DNA from: Portunus trituberculatus
Taxonomy: Eukaryota; Arthropoda; Malacostraca; Decapoda; Portunidae
Length of the DNA: 64,000 nucleotides
NCBI RefSeq assembly: GCF_017591435.1
Contig: NC_059269.1
Location: 1,050,435-1,114,434, forward strand
Direction of reading: 5' to 3'
Of this stretch, positions 15,910 through 26,505 are shown piece by piece (positions within the stretch are counted from its first letter, which is position 1; the number at the start of each line of letters is the position of its first letter). The position numbers and the translations under genes were made by a program. The notes under the pieces are model-generated. The model did no database searches. It saw only the letters and a program-made list of their open reading frames with translations, and was not told where the DNA came from.

Positions 15910-17910
15910 ATGTCTAAATGGAAAGGCACGTATGACTCTACAAGAACTTATCACAGTGCATGGGAAAAGGAATACCCATGGGTTACTAAAGCAAAGGATG
16001 GATCGCAACATGCCTTTTGTAAAGTGTGTAATAAAAATCTGCAACCACGAAAGGCCACGCTTAAGGTGCACGAAGAATCGAAAGATCATAAACAACGGGT
16101 TAATGCTGTTTCATCAACAAGAGCAAATGTTTTTCAGACAAGTAGACAAAATCTTCAGAAAAGTGAATCTCTCAAGAAAACTGAGTTGCAGTTGGCAGTT
16201 GCAGTGAGTTGTCATGCTCCTGTTGTGTGTATAGATCACTTTAGTGAAATAATGAAGGAAAATAGTAGTGCTGGAAGTTTGTTTGCAAATTTAAGGCTTC
16301 ACCGTACCAAATGTTCAATGCTAATTACCAATGTTGTTTCACCAAGCCTTGAAGAGGATTTACACAAGAGAGTGATACATGCAAAGTATTACTGCATTCT
16401 AGTTGATGAGTCCACTGACATATCTGCTGACAAGAACATCTGTGTGTGTTTAAGATTTTTTGATGAAACAGTAAATGAGGTAGTATCTGCTTTTTTGGGA
16501 CTGGTACCCATTACTGAGGCCACAGGTGAAGCTTTATTTAAAGCAATTAGTGATCTTTTGCTCAAGTGTGGTATTGCCATTGAAAACTGCATTGGCTTCT
16601 CCAGTGATGGCGCCAGCAACATGATCGGAGAAAATAATTCCTTATGGTCTCGCATTAAGGTACAGGCTCCACATTGTATAAAATGCAGTGCACTTGCCAT
16701 AGTTTAGCTTTGTGCATACAAAAGGATTTGATAAACTTCCTCTAACCTTGGTTTCATGTTACAAGAAGTACCAAAGTGGTTCAGAAAAAGTACATTAAGG
16801 CGTGAGATGTACAAGATGCTGTTTGAGACCATGAATACTGGTGAAGAAAGGCATGGCATACCTCTTCCATTTCTAACCCTTTCCACAACACGATGGCTAG
16901 TCAGAGGAAAAGTGCTATTCAACATTTTAGTTAACTGGATGGAATTGAAAGCTTACTTTCATTGTGCCAGCATCCATGGAGCACAAGATGTAAGGTACAA
17001 GGCTCGTCTTTTGTGGGAAATGTTTTGCGACGACTCCAACTACTTGTACTTTGTCTTCAGTTCACCCTTGGTTACAGAATTTGAAAGAGTGAATGCACTC
17101 TTCCAGTCTAACAATGCCAGTCCATCCTCTTTGCTTCTTGAATTGGATATACATTATAAATCTCTTCACAACAGAATCTACAGTGAGCAAGGCACGTTAC
17201 TACCACTGAATAAAACTGATTTTGGAGCCAAATTTTCCATGGAATGCAACAGACTTCTTTCCAGCAAAAATATGGCCTCTCGTCTGGAAAGCATACAACA
17301 ACGGTGCCAGGAAATGCTTGTTGAACTTGTGTCTCAAGTCAAGATGAGGCTACCAGAGAATAGAGGACTGTTTGACAAATTAAGCAAGTTATCCCCACAT
17401 AATGTCCTTACCCAGCTAAACAGACCAAAATTCAATGAACTTCCATTTCCTCACCTCCAAGAATCTCTTGAACTTTGTGAAGAACAATACAGAAAAATTC
17501 TTTATCATCCCTGGAATAATGAAGAGGTCTTCAGCTCTGGAATCCCAGAAGATCCAGTTAACTTTTGGGCTTCAATAAAGAAATATGAAGAAGGTGGTAG
17601 AAAGCCATATGAAGCTCTGGCCAGATATGCTTTGGCAGCATTGACAACGCCAGTGAGCAACGCACTTGTTGAGAGGATTTTTTCCCATGTTAATGCTGTG
17701 AAGACAAAAGTGCGAAATCGAATGAAACATAAGATGTTGGAGGCTATTTTGAGGATACGCACAACCTTGATTATGTCTGGAAAATGTTGTAAAGATCTAA
17801 TAATTACTGAAAGCATGTTAGAGAAATTCAATGTTGGTATGTATGAACATACAAGAAGTCAAGATTGTCAGAGTAGTAAGGATGATGGCCTTAATGCTCT
17901 GTACGAATAA
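15910..17910 (+). pseudogene. hAT transposase (zinc finger, RNase H-like core, hAT dimerisation domain), frameshifted
   Basis: The ATG at 15910 starts MSKWKGTYDS, and the frame runs to a stop at 16705-16707. A C2H2-type finger, CKVCNKNL...HEESKDH, is near residues 37-60. The catalytic-domain start reads YYCILVDESTDISADKN, with SSDGASNMIG further on. The CHSLALC motif expected next is present in another frame around 16690-16715, so one or two small frameshifts lie at 16680-16750. The second part (16756-17910) ends with PVSNALVERIFSHVNAVKTK and RNRM, the hAT C-terminal dimerisation block. The protein resembles the KIAA1586/ZNF862-like hAT lineage. It would cut and paste the element using the TIRs at 15486 and 18150. 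Confidence 0.85.
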
Positions 17911-18434
17911 CTCCCAACTCTTGCCTCTGGATCCACTCACCAGCTGATCTGTCCCATGGCATCTCTCACAGTAAGTTTATTTCTTATCACAGTTTTCTTA
18001 TCCCAGTCAGTAGCATTATTCGTGTAACTTGTATGTACATTGGATTTATAATTAATTAGCAATAATTAAAAAGTTTGGTAATGAAATGACGAATCTGGTA
18101 ATAACTGGAGTCGAACTTGGTAATGCCTGTCGTACAAGAGTTGGCAACCGGCCCCGGCCTCGCGTCACCTGCCAATCTGCCATCAGTGCCATGCACCAGT
18201 TCGCTCCCAGCTGCTGCACCGTAAACAGTGCCGCTCCTTGTGTTCGTCGGCAGTTTGTTTGGTTACCGGCACTCTCTAAGAAGTTTGTCCTGGTAAGCTT
18301 TCACCTCATCTGTTTTTTTCTGGTGCTACACCAAGGTGTAAGTAACCTGTTGGAGATACATGGTCCTTGGATCATTGTTTGGTGTCCTGTTCTGTTGAGT
18401 GACCCGGAGTTTCGCTCTCGTTTGCAGCTTACAT

Positions 18435-19441
18435 ATGGCGGACCGAGAGAAGGTTCCGGAAGGGACACCAAGGTGTTTCTCCTCTTCCTCCTTCTCGTCC
18501 TCGGACAGGAAAAGGCGTGAGATGTCTCCCCCTGACAAGGACGTTAAGAAGAGGAAGGATGGCCCTGAAGCTTGCAGTGCTCACCCAAGGGGAGCGGCAG
18601 TGGCCGCAGAGCCGACAGTGGACGTCGTGGTGGCACCGCTGGTGGCAGGGCCGAGTCACGTCCCCGGTCCTTTTGACTGTTCGTCTATGGCTAACAAGTA
18701 TGACAGGCTGAGTGCCTTAGTAGGTGGCTTGATCGATAAGCTTGAGAAGGGATCAGATACAAACGTTCCCAGGCATGACTTCAGTGGCTTCCATACCGTC
18801 TTCCTCTGAGGGTGAGGAAGGAGAACTCTCACAGCACGTCCCAGACTGCCTGGACGAACTGGACTATCTCAGTTGTGTGTAACCTGACCCTAATACGACT
18901 GAGGACGACTCAGACTTTCTTAAAACTCTTGAGGAACTCTCTGGCCACTTCCACAGTGAGGAGGAAAAGGCCGAGCCGCTGTCAGAGCGTTTGGCTACCA
19001 TATTCAATACAAATTTGAGACATCGGCCTATATCTGAGGGTGTGAAACTCACCTATGGGAAAATCAAGCTGCCCAGCAATGTCCCGAACTTGACCGTGCC
19101 ATCAGCCAACTTTGCTCTCACTAAGGCCATGAGTGTAGGGGGGTCACCTTATCGACGCTCGACTTGTCTATACAAATGGTTTGATTTCCAAAGCGTTGGT
19201 ACCGATTGCTCAGTGCATAAGTGATATAGGAGAGAGGAAAAGCAGCTTTATCAACAGCTACCTACATGGACTTAATAATAGTCTTAGACTTTCGACCTCC
19301 CCTGTGAACTTTCTTAACCACCTTAGGAAAGAAGTGGCACGTATCCATGTGCATGATTCGGCCGTAGTAGATCTCTGCAGGTGGGACTGCGACATTGGCA
19401 AAGATGAACTGTTTCCATTTGATGTGGCCAAAAAAGTGTAA
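18435..19441 (+). pseudogene. DIRS gag-like protein, broken
   Basis: The likely start is the ATG at 18435 (MADREKVPEGTPRCFSSSSF), giving a Ser/Lys/acid-rich head of about 125 codons before a stop at 18807-18809. The reading then switches frame more than once. Recognisable pieces are FKTLEELSG-like acidic sequence near 18920-18980, GVKLTYGKIKLPSNVPNL near 19040-19100, and a C-terminal stretch 19181-19441 with NSLRLSTSPVNFLNHLRKEV. Position in front of a DIRS RT and the charged composition support gag. No zinc knuckle is seen. Confidence 0.6.
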
Positions 19442-19675
19442 CGAAATCCATAAGACGAAGAAGTTAGGAAGGCCCTTCTTCTGCCCTTACAAGACAACTG
19501 GACCTAGGAAGTATCCACAGCATAGACAAGTGCCTTGTCACTTATACCCATCAGTTGCCTAGGCAACCCTACCAATAGGACAGACCAAGGAACCAGGCGA
19601 GGCCTTTTTTAGGCCAGAGGGCGTCCCAGGGGAGGGGACGCACAGACAATCAACCTCCCAGTAAACCAGCTTCCG

Positions 19676-21702
19676 GTGAGTGGCTCTGTTTGCCCCTTGT
19701 TCAATACTCCTAAAAATTTTGTGGGTGGCAAAATTCATGTAGCCAGGCTGCAATGGAAAGTGCTGTCCAAGGAAAAATGGATCCATGATGTTGTGGATGG
19801 TAGAATTCTTGAGTTTGATAGTTTGCCCAGGCAGATAGGAATTCCTTTCCCCTTCATCTCTCGGTAGCAGACACTCTTGCCCTGGACTCTGCCATGGTTG
19901 GTTTCCTTAAACACAAAATTGTTGAAAGATGTGAACCAAAGCTACTGGGTTTTATTTCTAATGTATTCCCAACTATTAAGAAAGATGGCTCAGCCAGAGT
20001 TATCTTGAATCTGAAAGAACTGAATGAACATATTACACATGCACTTTAAAATGGATTCCATCAAGGATGTGATTCAGTTCATTCAACCTAATTGTTTCTT
20101 CTCTACTATAGATTTCAAAGATGTTTACTTTTCTGTGTTTATAACCCCAGGAGACAAGAAATGGCTCCAATTCTTTTGGAGACATAACTGCTTTCGGTTT
20201 ACGTGTCTTCCCCAGGGACTGAATTCGGCTCCCTGAGTTTTCACAAAATTATTAAAACCAGCCCTTTCCCACCTCAGGAAACTTGGGATTTGTGTAATTT
20301 CTTACATAGATGACTGCCTCTTTATTGCATCATCAGCGGAGGAATTAAGGATCAATGTGGGTTATGCTATGAAGCTTTTTGACTCGCTAGGGCTCACAAT
20401 CAATGTTTTAAATCTAAAATCTGTACTCAAATCTACCCAAGAGGTGGAATTCCTGGGAGTACTGTTAAACTCTGTCAATATGACTGCTACCTTACCTTCT
20501 CATAGACGAGGGCACATCAAAGAGCAAGGCAGACTTCTACTAACGGGTGTCGTCACACTGCTTGACTTGGCCTCCTTTATTGGAATGACTGTGGCCTCTG
20601 ACCCTGCCGTAGAAGTGGTCCCGCTGAGGTATAAATATCTGGAGATTGTTAGGAATGGAGAATTAGCTAGAAATCATGGGGATTATTATTCCACAATTAC
20701 CCTGGATAATCATGCCAGAAGGTTAATCAATTGGTGGATTAACAACATAGACACTCAATCCAAGTCCCTACAACCTTCTTCCTCCCAGATTGAAATGTTC
20801 TCTGATGCTTGTCTGACTGGTTGGGGTGCAACATTAGGAGATGCCAAGACAGGTCACTGGGCTCATGTGGAGCCAGATCATATTAATGTCTTAGAACTAA
20901 AAACTATTCTATTGGGCCTTAAATCTTTATGCAAGGACTACAAAGATACTCATATCCGCCTTCGATCGGACAACAGCACAGCTGTTGCCTGTATAGACAG
21001 GGGTGGCAGCATTAAACCTAACCTTAATGCTGTAATAGAGAATATTTCTGCTTGGGCTGAGTCAAGAGGGATTACTTTGTCAGCAGAGTATATAAAGGGA
21101 CTCATAATGTTGAGGCAGATAGAGAATCCCGAGTAAAAAACTTAGATACTGAATGGATGTTATTGCCCAAGGTCTTCAAGTTACTGTGCCAGACCTTTTA
21201 TACTCCAATTATTGACCTTTTTGCCACTAGAATCAATGCCCAGCTACCCATTTATGTTGCCTGGAAGCCAGATCCTTTGGCTACACATATTAATGCGTTT
21301 ACATTCAATTGGGTCAATGATCCTTTCAGGATCATTGGCAGGGTACTGCAGAAGATACAGGAAGACAAGGCAACAGTTATGACAATTCTCCCTCTTTGGC
21401 CAACCCAAGTATGGTTCCCGAAGGCCCTTCAACTGCTGGTAGGCACTCCTCTTTTGCGCTCTCGACATTCATTGATCCTGCCGCAATATCCCTCCCTGGT
21501 ACATCCACAGGCCCAGAAGTTAATCCTGGTAGCAATGATCTTATCAGGCAAGCCTTCCAAAATCAAGGCCTTTCGCCAGAGGTTGCCGGATTTCTGCTTA
21601 ACTTGTGGAGAAAGAGCACAAAAGCACAATATGGGAAACATATCGACAGATGGGTGCCATTTTGTTGCGGGAGGGAAATTGATCCATTTTCACCACCTTT
21701 AA
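19676..21702 (+). pseudogene. DIRS reverse transcriptase and RNase H, broken
   Basis: The RT starts near GGKIHVARLQWKVLSKEKW. It continues in shifted frames through KKDGSARVILNLKELNEHI, FFSTIDFKDVYFSVFITPGD, TCLPQGLNSAP and the catalytic YIDD box (20303-20314). The frame 20357-21136 covers the thumb and RNase H: EVEFLGVLLNSVNM, then MFSDACLTGWGATLGD with the RNase H Asp, VLELKTILLGLKSL with Glu, and RSDNSTAVA with Asp. A further block (21157-21702: TPIIDLFATRINAQLPIYVA) is typical of DIRS pol after RNase H. A TGA after the PQGLNSAP motif (about 20235) and frame changes near 20000 and 21136 inactivate it. Confidence 0.85.
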
Positions 21703-22501
21703 ATGTTTTGCTGGATTACTTATTTTTAGAGTTTAAGAAAGAGAAAGGCCGAGGTTATAGCTCTATGAACACTCTCCAGTCACCCATCTTAACAGTAGCT
21801 CTTATCAGTGGTCAGCCTGCAGGGAGGCACCTCTTAGTTAGCAGGTTCATGAAAGCGGTCTTCCAGGAGAAACCATCCTTTGCTCGCCTTCAATCCACTT
21901 GGGATCCTGAATTGGTTTTAGATTACCTAAAGAGTCTAGGCCAGAATGAGGACTTGTCACTCATCCAGTTGTCAAGAAAATTAATTATGCTAATGCTACT
22001 AACATCTGGCCAACGGGGTCAAGCGCTACACTTAATGAACATCAGGTACATGAGTATCTCAAATTCTAGAATTTCTTTCAGCATAGGAGACCCTCTCAAA
22101 ACATCTAGGCCAGGTAACCATATGATTGAACTAGTTTTTGAAGCATATGTACCAGAGATGAATATGTGTCCACACTACTAGTTTACACTACCTTCACAGA
22201 ACAAAAGGCATAAGGGGGAAAATTACCAGATATTTTCTAACAAGCGAAACCACCCATAAAATTGGCATCAAGAGACACTTTACGTTGTTGGACTAAAGAT
22301 ATAATGAAAGCTGCTGACATTGATCTCTCTATCTTTTCTCCTCATTCCACCAGATCAGCTTCATCCAGTACAGCAGCCCTGAAGCTCCCACTGACCACCA
22401 TTTTGTCCACTGTGGGTTGGACCAATGAATCGACTTTTGCAAAATATTACAGGAGACCTTTAAACAAACATTGTCAGTTTACAAAAGCAGTGTTGTCTTA
22501 A
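21396..22501 (+). pseudogene. DIRS tyrosine recombinase, broken
   Basis: The first part (21396-22181) overlaps the end of pol in another frame, as is usual in DIRS. It has an N-terminal core-binding region (LRKS-like NLWRKSTKAQYGKHIDRWV) and the first catalytic Arg in TSGQRGQALHL. A stop at 22179-22181 and a frameshift separate it from the second part (22262-22501), which holds HSTRSASSS (the HxxR pair, 22343-22354), then GWTNESTFAKYYRR with the nucleophilic Tyr. The R...H-x-x-R...Y set is complete across the two pieces. It would integrate circular cDNA without target duplication. Confidence 0.85.
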
Positions 22502-22690
22502 GTTCTTGGTTTTGTCAGGTTTATCTACTTTGTTGTGTGTATAAGATTATGCACTGTTCCAAACAAATGTATTTCAGTTTTTCTGTTCTTGAGTTACTTG
22601 ATTAAAGCAAATCTTTGGGAATGCTATGTTCGTTTTATGCATACTTACATGTTTCAGGTTGTATACCTCTCCATAAATATGTATGGCTTC

Positions 22691-22693
<3 letters not shown>

Positions 22694-22776
<83 letters not shown>
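22694..22776. repeat. (TA)n microsatellite
   Basis: About 80 bases of TA lie between the recombinase and the DIRS 3' inverted repeats. Confidence 0.97.
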
Positions 22777-22780
<4 letters not shown>

Positions 22781-22837
22781 CAAAACACTTCTCTTATAGG
22801 TTTGATGAATCACTCTAAAGCTCTCATTGAATCTGTT

Positions 22838-23168
22838 GTGATGCAGTTAAACTATCGTGAAGTGAAGATTAAACGAATACTTACCAAGTGTGAAGTTTGA
22901 TCGTAATTTCACGAACAGTTTAACTGCGTCACTTAGAATTAAATGCTCTCTTTCCCTTCCCTCTGCTCTCACAGTGTTGAGTGTGGAAATCACCAGATGA
23001 TTTGTGTAAATATATCTATTACTGTTTATCGCTGCTTCCTCAAACCTACTCTCTGAAATGACTGGTGCATGCCAGGTGAGATGGGCATCTCATTTAATCC
23101 TAAGTGACGCAGTTAAACTCTTCGTGAAAATACAATCAAACTTCACACTTGGTAAGTATTCATTTAAT
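22838..23168 (+). repeat. DIRS 3' inverted repeats (terminal repeat and internal complementary region)
   Basis: Three related copies of the GTGA(C/T)GCAGTTAAACT motif are present. GTGATGCAGTTAAACTATCG (from 22839) pairs with AGTTTAACTGCGTCAC (to about 22933) to form a hairpin. The block from about 22865 to 22945 is in turn inverted at 23090-23168 (AATACTTACCAAGTGTGAAG against CTTCACACTTGGTAAGTATT). Such terminal plus internal complementary repeats are the known DIRS end structure used to close the replication circle. Confidence 0.8.
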
Positions 23169-23610
23169 ATTACTATTAACTCTTATATTAGAGAGTTGGA
23201 CAGAATAAGGATGAGGAGAAGAAAGCCTTGTGCAGTGAAACTGCAGGAGGAGGGGAGGCATGCAGTTAGCAAGATCAGTAGAGCAGTTAGCATGCAAATA
23301 GCAATAAAAGATAGAAAGAGATGCAACATTTCGGCAGTGAGAAAGAAGCTGAAGACAGTCAGTCAGAGGAGGGGAGTTGATGAGACGAAAAGCTTTTGAT
23401 TCCAACCTATCTAGTAAAACTGTGTTGAGTGAAATCCCCCAAACATTCGAAGAGTACTCCATACGAGGACGGATAAAGGTCTTGTACAGAGTTAACAGTT
23501 GGATAGGCAAGAAAAACTGGTGGAGACACCTCAGAACGCCTGACTTCAAAGAAACTTTTTGGACCTTCTGGATGTTAAGGGGGTAGGGGCAGCAACCAAA
23601 CAGTAGCACG
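23169..23610 (-). mobile_element. LINE family X, upstream half of the copy split by the DIRS element
   Basis: The minus strand encodes LLTLYKTFIRPRMEYSSNVW, then FRLINSPPLTDCLQLLSHCR and PYSVQLSNIRVNSN. This is the RT C-terminal part of family X. The next expected residues (GKLWNSLP...) are found at 15430 and below, on the far side of the DIRS element. The 5' limit at about 23610 is a truncation. Confidence 0.85.
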
Positions 23611-23890
23611 GTGGCTTCACTTTAATGATGTTATGCCGCCTCCTCTCAACCTCGGCCTTAAAGTGGCAAGCCATTCAACCTCCTGTACAACACGGACCGC
23701 GAATGCATAGCAAGCGCACGTACAAAAATCTGATGCATTTTGGTGCGTGTGTTCAACGCGCGCACAGACACGCTCATTTGAAAGCGGTCTTAGAACTGAA
23801 AAGTACGCCTGAAGAGCTCAGTTCAGTTTGCAGCAAGGAGTAATCCAAGGAATGTACAAAATTCTTGGTCTAATCCCAGGCTACGTGTAT
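23611..23890. other. Unassigned sequence
   Basis: About 280 bases have no recognised coding or repeat signature. They may be the 5' part of the LINE that follows (ORF1 is legible from about 23990). Confidence 0.4.
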
Positions 23891-24001
23891 CAACAACACG
23901 AAGATCAAGATCGTACCATAGGAAAGAAACAAAAAAGTGTGCAACAGCAGAGTACCCAGACGGAAAACCTGAAAAAGGAAGCAGAAGTATAGACGGAGAT
24001 G

Positions 24002-24617
24002 AATGAAGACCAGCAGGAAGTAGTGGAAGTTGGAAGAGTGGAAAACCGACCTAAGAAGAGGATGATGTTTAAGAAAGCTCCAGTCCATATCATCGGTGAC
24101 AGCATGGTGAGGAAGACCCCAGACTTCCTGAGGAGGGAGGTGGACTGCACCAGCATGGGAGGTGCCAAGATCCAGGATGTGAAGAAGAAAGTTCTTGAAG
24201 AAGTTAAAGAAATGGAAGAAAGAAGCCTGCTGGTGATACAAGGAGGAAATAACCTAGAGGCAACTGGGGCTGAAGAAACAGTGAAAGGAGTGATAGAGGC
24301 AGTCAGGGCAGCTGAAGACAAGAAGATGAGTGTGGCTGTGGTGGGGGTCCTGCGGCACCTGCGTGAAGGGGTGCTGTATGAAAAGACAAAAAGAGATAAA
24401 CTGGATGCTCTGCAAGAAACTCCTGAGGCTGAAAATGGAATGGCTTGCAGAGAAAAAGGGGAATGTCAGCTTTCTGGATTTTGACGGGATCCTGGACCAA
24501 GACAGGCTCTTCAGCAGAGACGGCGTCCACCTCAGCCAGGATGGAAACCAGAAGATGGGACAGCGACTGGCTGAGTGGATGAGGGCAAGGCAGGTGTGCT
24601 GCGTGGAGATGGCTTGA
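24002..24617 (+). pseudogene. LINE-A ORF1 with SGNH hydrolase-like domain, one frameshift
   Basis: The open frame to 24484 has PVHIIGDSMVRKTPDF (block I GDS with catalytic Ser), a predicted helical stretch, and LVIQGGNNLEATG (block III position, GGNN). The last block, LFSRDGVHLSQDGNQKMGQR, is in the frame that ends at 24617, so there is a frameshift near 24400. The layout matches ORF1 of the minus-strand LINE at 2712-3840 but the sequence is divergent, so these are two families. Such esterases are known in CR1/L2-type ORF1 proteins. ORF2 follows within about 90 bases. Confidence 0.75.
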
Positions 24618-24824
24618 CAAAGAGGACCAATGGATGACGGCAGACAAAGAAGAGAAGAAACTAACCAGGCAAGTGAATGTGTGAAGTTTGACTATGAATG
24701 TGAGAGGATAGGGTGTGTGGAAGTTTGAGGATGTATGCAGGGAACTCGAGGAGTGGAAGTTCGACATAGTCGGGCTTACTGAGACTCACCTGAAAGATGA
24801 TGTGTGAATGGAGGGATGTGAGTA

Positions 24825-25519
24825 CACTCAACCCTCGATTTGCCGGACTAAAAGGGGGGAAGGCTTGTCCGGGAATGGCAAATGTCCGGCAATGGAAAAT
24901 GTCCGGGGGTCTACCCCCTTGCCGGACTTTACCCTATACAGGTTGAACCCCGCTTTAACGGCACGCGATTTACCGGAATCCCGTGTTTAACGGCAAAAAT
25001 TTCCGGTGGGAACATAGTGTTGTCTTTAACGGCATTTGGCACCTGCACCAGCTGTACCAGGAAGTTGGAAAATAAATCAGACGTTTTTGTTCAGAAAACA
25101 AAACTGAGGGAGAAGAAAGAGACTTTGCACCAGATGTGGAAGACAAGAGAAAGAAAAATAAAAGAAAGGCAGGATCAGGACGAATAGAAGTAACAGGAGG
25201 TGCCGAGGCAAAGGCAAAACCTCCGACGACCATCATCATCATCATCATCATCATCTCACCACGTGGGGCCGTAACACATGCCAATGCCGCCGACACGTAA
25301 GCACAACACTCGTGTGACGCGGCAGACTTGTTTACAGTCCAGTACTAGACGTGTATGTCCGCCCGCGCTGCCATCTATAGTGCCCGATTTGCGAACTTTG
25401 TCTGGCGCGGTAGTTTGAAATCGACTTGTCCCGGACTTTTTTTTTTTTTTCCCCACAGACTCTTGTCCGGCAAATCCGAAATCCGGCAAATGGAGGTCCG
25501 GCAAATCGAGGGTTGAGTT
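24825..25519. mobile_element. TA-target DNA element P (695 bp) with near-perfect 24-bp TIRs
   Basis: The left end CTCAACCCTCGATTTGCCGG (24827 on) is matched exactly by the inverted right end. The TIRs agree at 23 of 24 positions, with only the outermost base differing. TA dinucleotides flank it (24823-24824 and 25520-25521). Repeated CCGGCAAAT words lie at both ends. Inside, at about 24937, another terminus-like word follows TATA (CAGGTTGAACCCCGCTTTAA), so a further element may be nested. No transposase code is visible. The class is probably pogo/Tigger-like, inferred from the TIR style and TA target. Confidence 0.85.
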
Positions 25520-25521
25520 TA

Positions 25522-26505
25522 CAGGTAAACCCCGCTTAACGAAGGTTCACGCAACGAAATTTCGCTACAACGAAGGTTTCATTTTACTACCATCCGCTCG
25601 TTTAATGAACACCAAACTCGCTTTAACGAAGTTTTATCCAGGTAATTTTTTCCAAGTTTGAAAGCCCAGCTGTATCACGCAAGCCGACAAGGTTTTGAAT
25701 ACACCAGGAGCTGCCGATACTAGGGCCTGCCTCAGGAGAAATCCTGGGACACCTGTGGAATCAAGATGAAGATCAAGATCAAGCCTCTCGTGGACAACAT
25801 GCGCACCACTCACTCCCCTATTCAAAACATTAACAGCATCAGCAATAGCTCGTCATCTCTCGCTCAACTTACCACCAAAACGCCCTGCAATGTGGCCTAG
25901 CTTTCCTAAGAAGACCAGGAAGTCTCTTACTCTCAAAGTGAAGCTGGATATCATTCACAGACATGAGAGAGGCAAGAAAACTAAAGCAATGCTCACCACC
26001 ATCTTGCCTCCATTTACTGTCTCTACTATTTTCAAGTCAGCAGACTCTATTAAGAAGGCTGGTGAGACCGTATCTTCCTTGCAAGCTAAAAGAACCACCT
26101 GAACTCGTGACTCTACAATGGATAAAATGGAAAGCCTTGTGGAAATGTGGTACGTAAGTTTTGAATGTGATACAATGATACGCCCTTTGTTTACATTCCA
26201 CAGGTTGCCAGTTAGTGTCTTTCCCATTTCACTCTCCCTCCCTTCATAAATTTAAGATCATCAACATTACAATGTACATTAGTGTACATTATAATGACTT
26301 AAATTAAACTGCCTAAATGTTTAACTTCATAATTTTTACTTTCATTAAACCTTTCACTGTACTATGATGCACTCTCGCTTTGTTTATTCTCAATGGAAGT
26401 TTAAGTCAGGGGTTAAACTTGTTATAATCGGTTCGCTTAATAAAGTTTCGCTTAACGAAGTGTTTTTTTAGGAATGTAACCCCTTCGTTAAGCGGAAGTT
26501 GCCTG
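25522..26505 (+). mobile_element. Tigger-like element copy A (984 bp, TA target)
   Basis: It starts CAGGTAAACCCCGCTTAACG and ends with the inverse, GTTAAGCGGAAGTTGCCTG, flanked by TA (25520-25521, 26506-26507). Its left TA is also the right TA of element P. An internal frame (25890-26102) begins MWPSFPKKTRKSLTLKVKLD and continues IIHRHERGKK, the N-terminal DNA-binding helix-turn-helix typical of pogo/Tigger (CENP-B type) transposases; it ends SSLQAKRTT then stop. The catalytic part is absent. A 75-bp unit with an (ATCAAG)n tail is inserted at about 25711-25787. Confidence 0.88.
25711..25787 (+). mobile_element. Short (ATCAAG)n-tailed insertion inside Tigger copy A
   Basis: After TTGAATACACCAG, copies D and E read straight on to CGCCTCT. 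Copies A, B and C instead carry about 75 bases (GAGCTGCCGATAC...CACCTGTGG) ending in repeated ATCAAG. The same unit is at 35048-35125 at the end of a LINE C-terminus. It therefore looks like a short retroposed LINE tail or mini-SINE. Confidence 0.75.

Noticed and set aside
23625..23843. Small host exon upstream of LINE-A
   Set aside because: A 72-codon frame has no family resemblance and no clear splice sites; it may be LINE-A 5' sequence.
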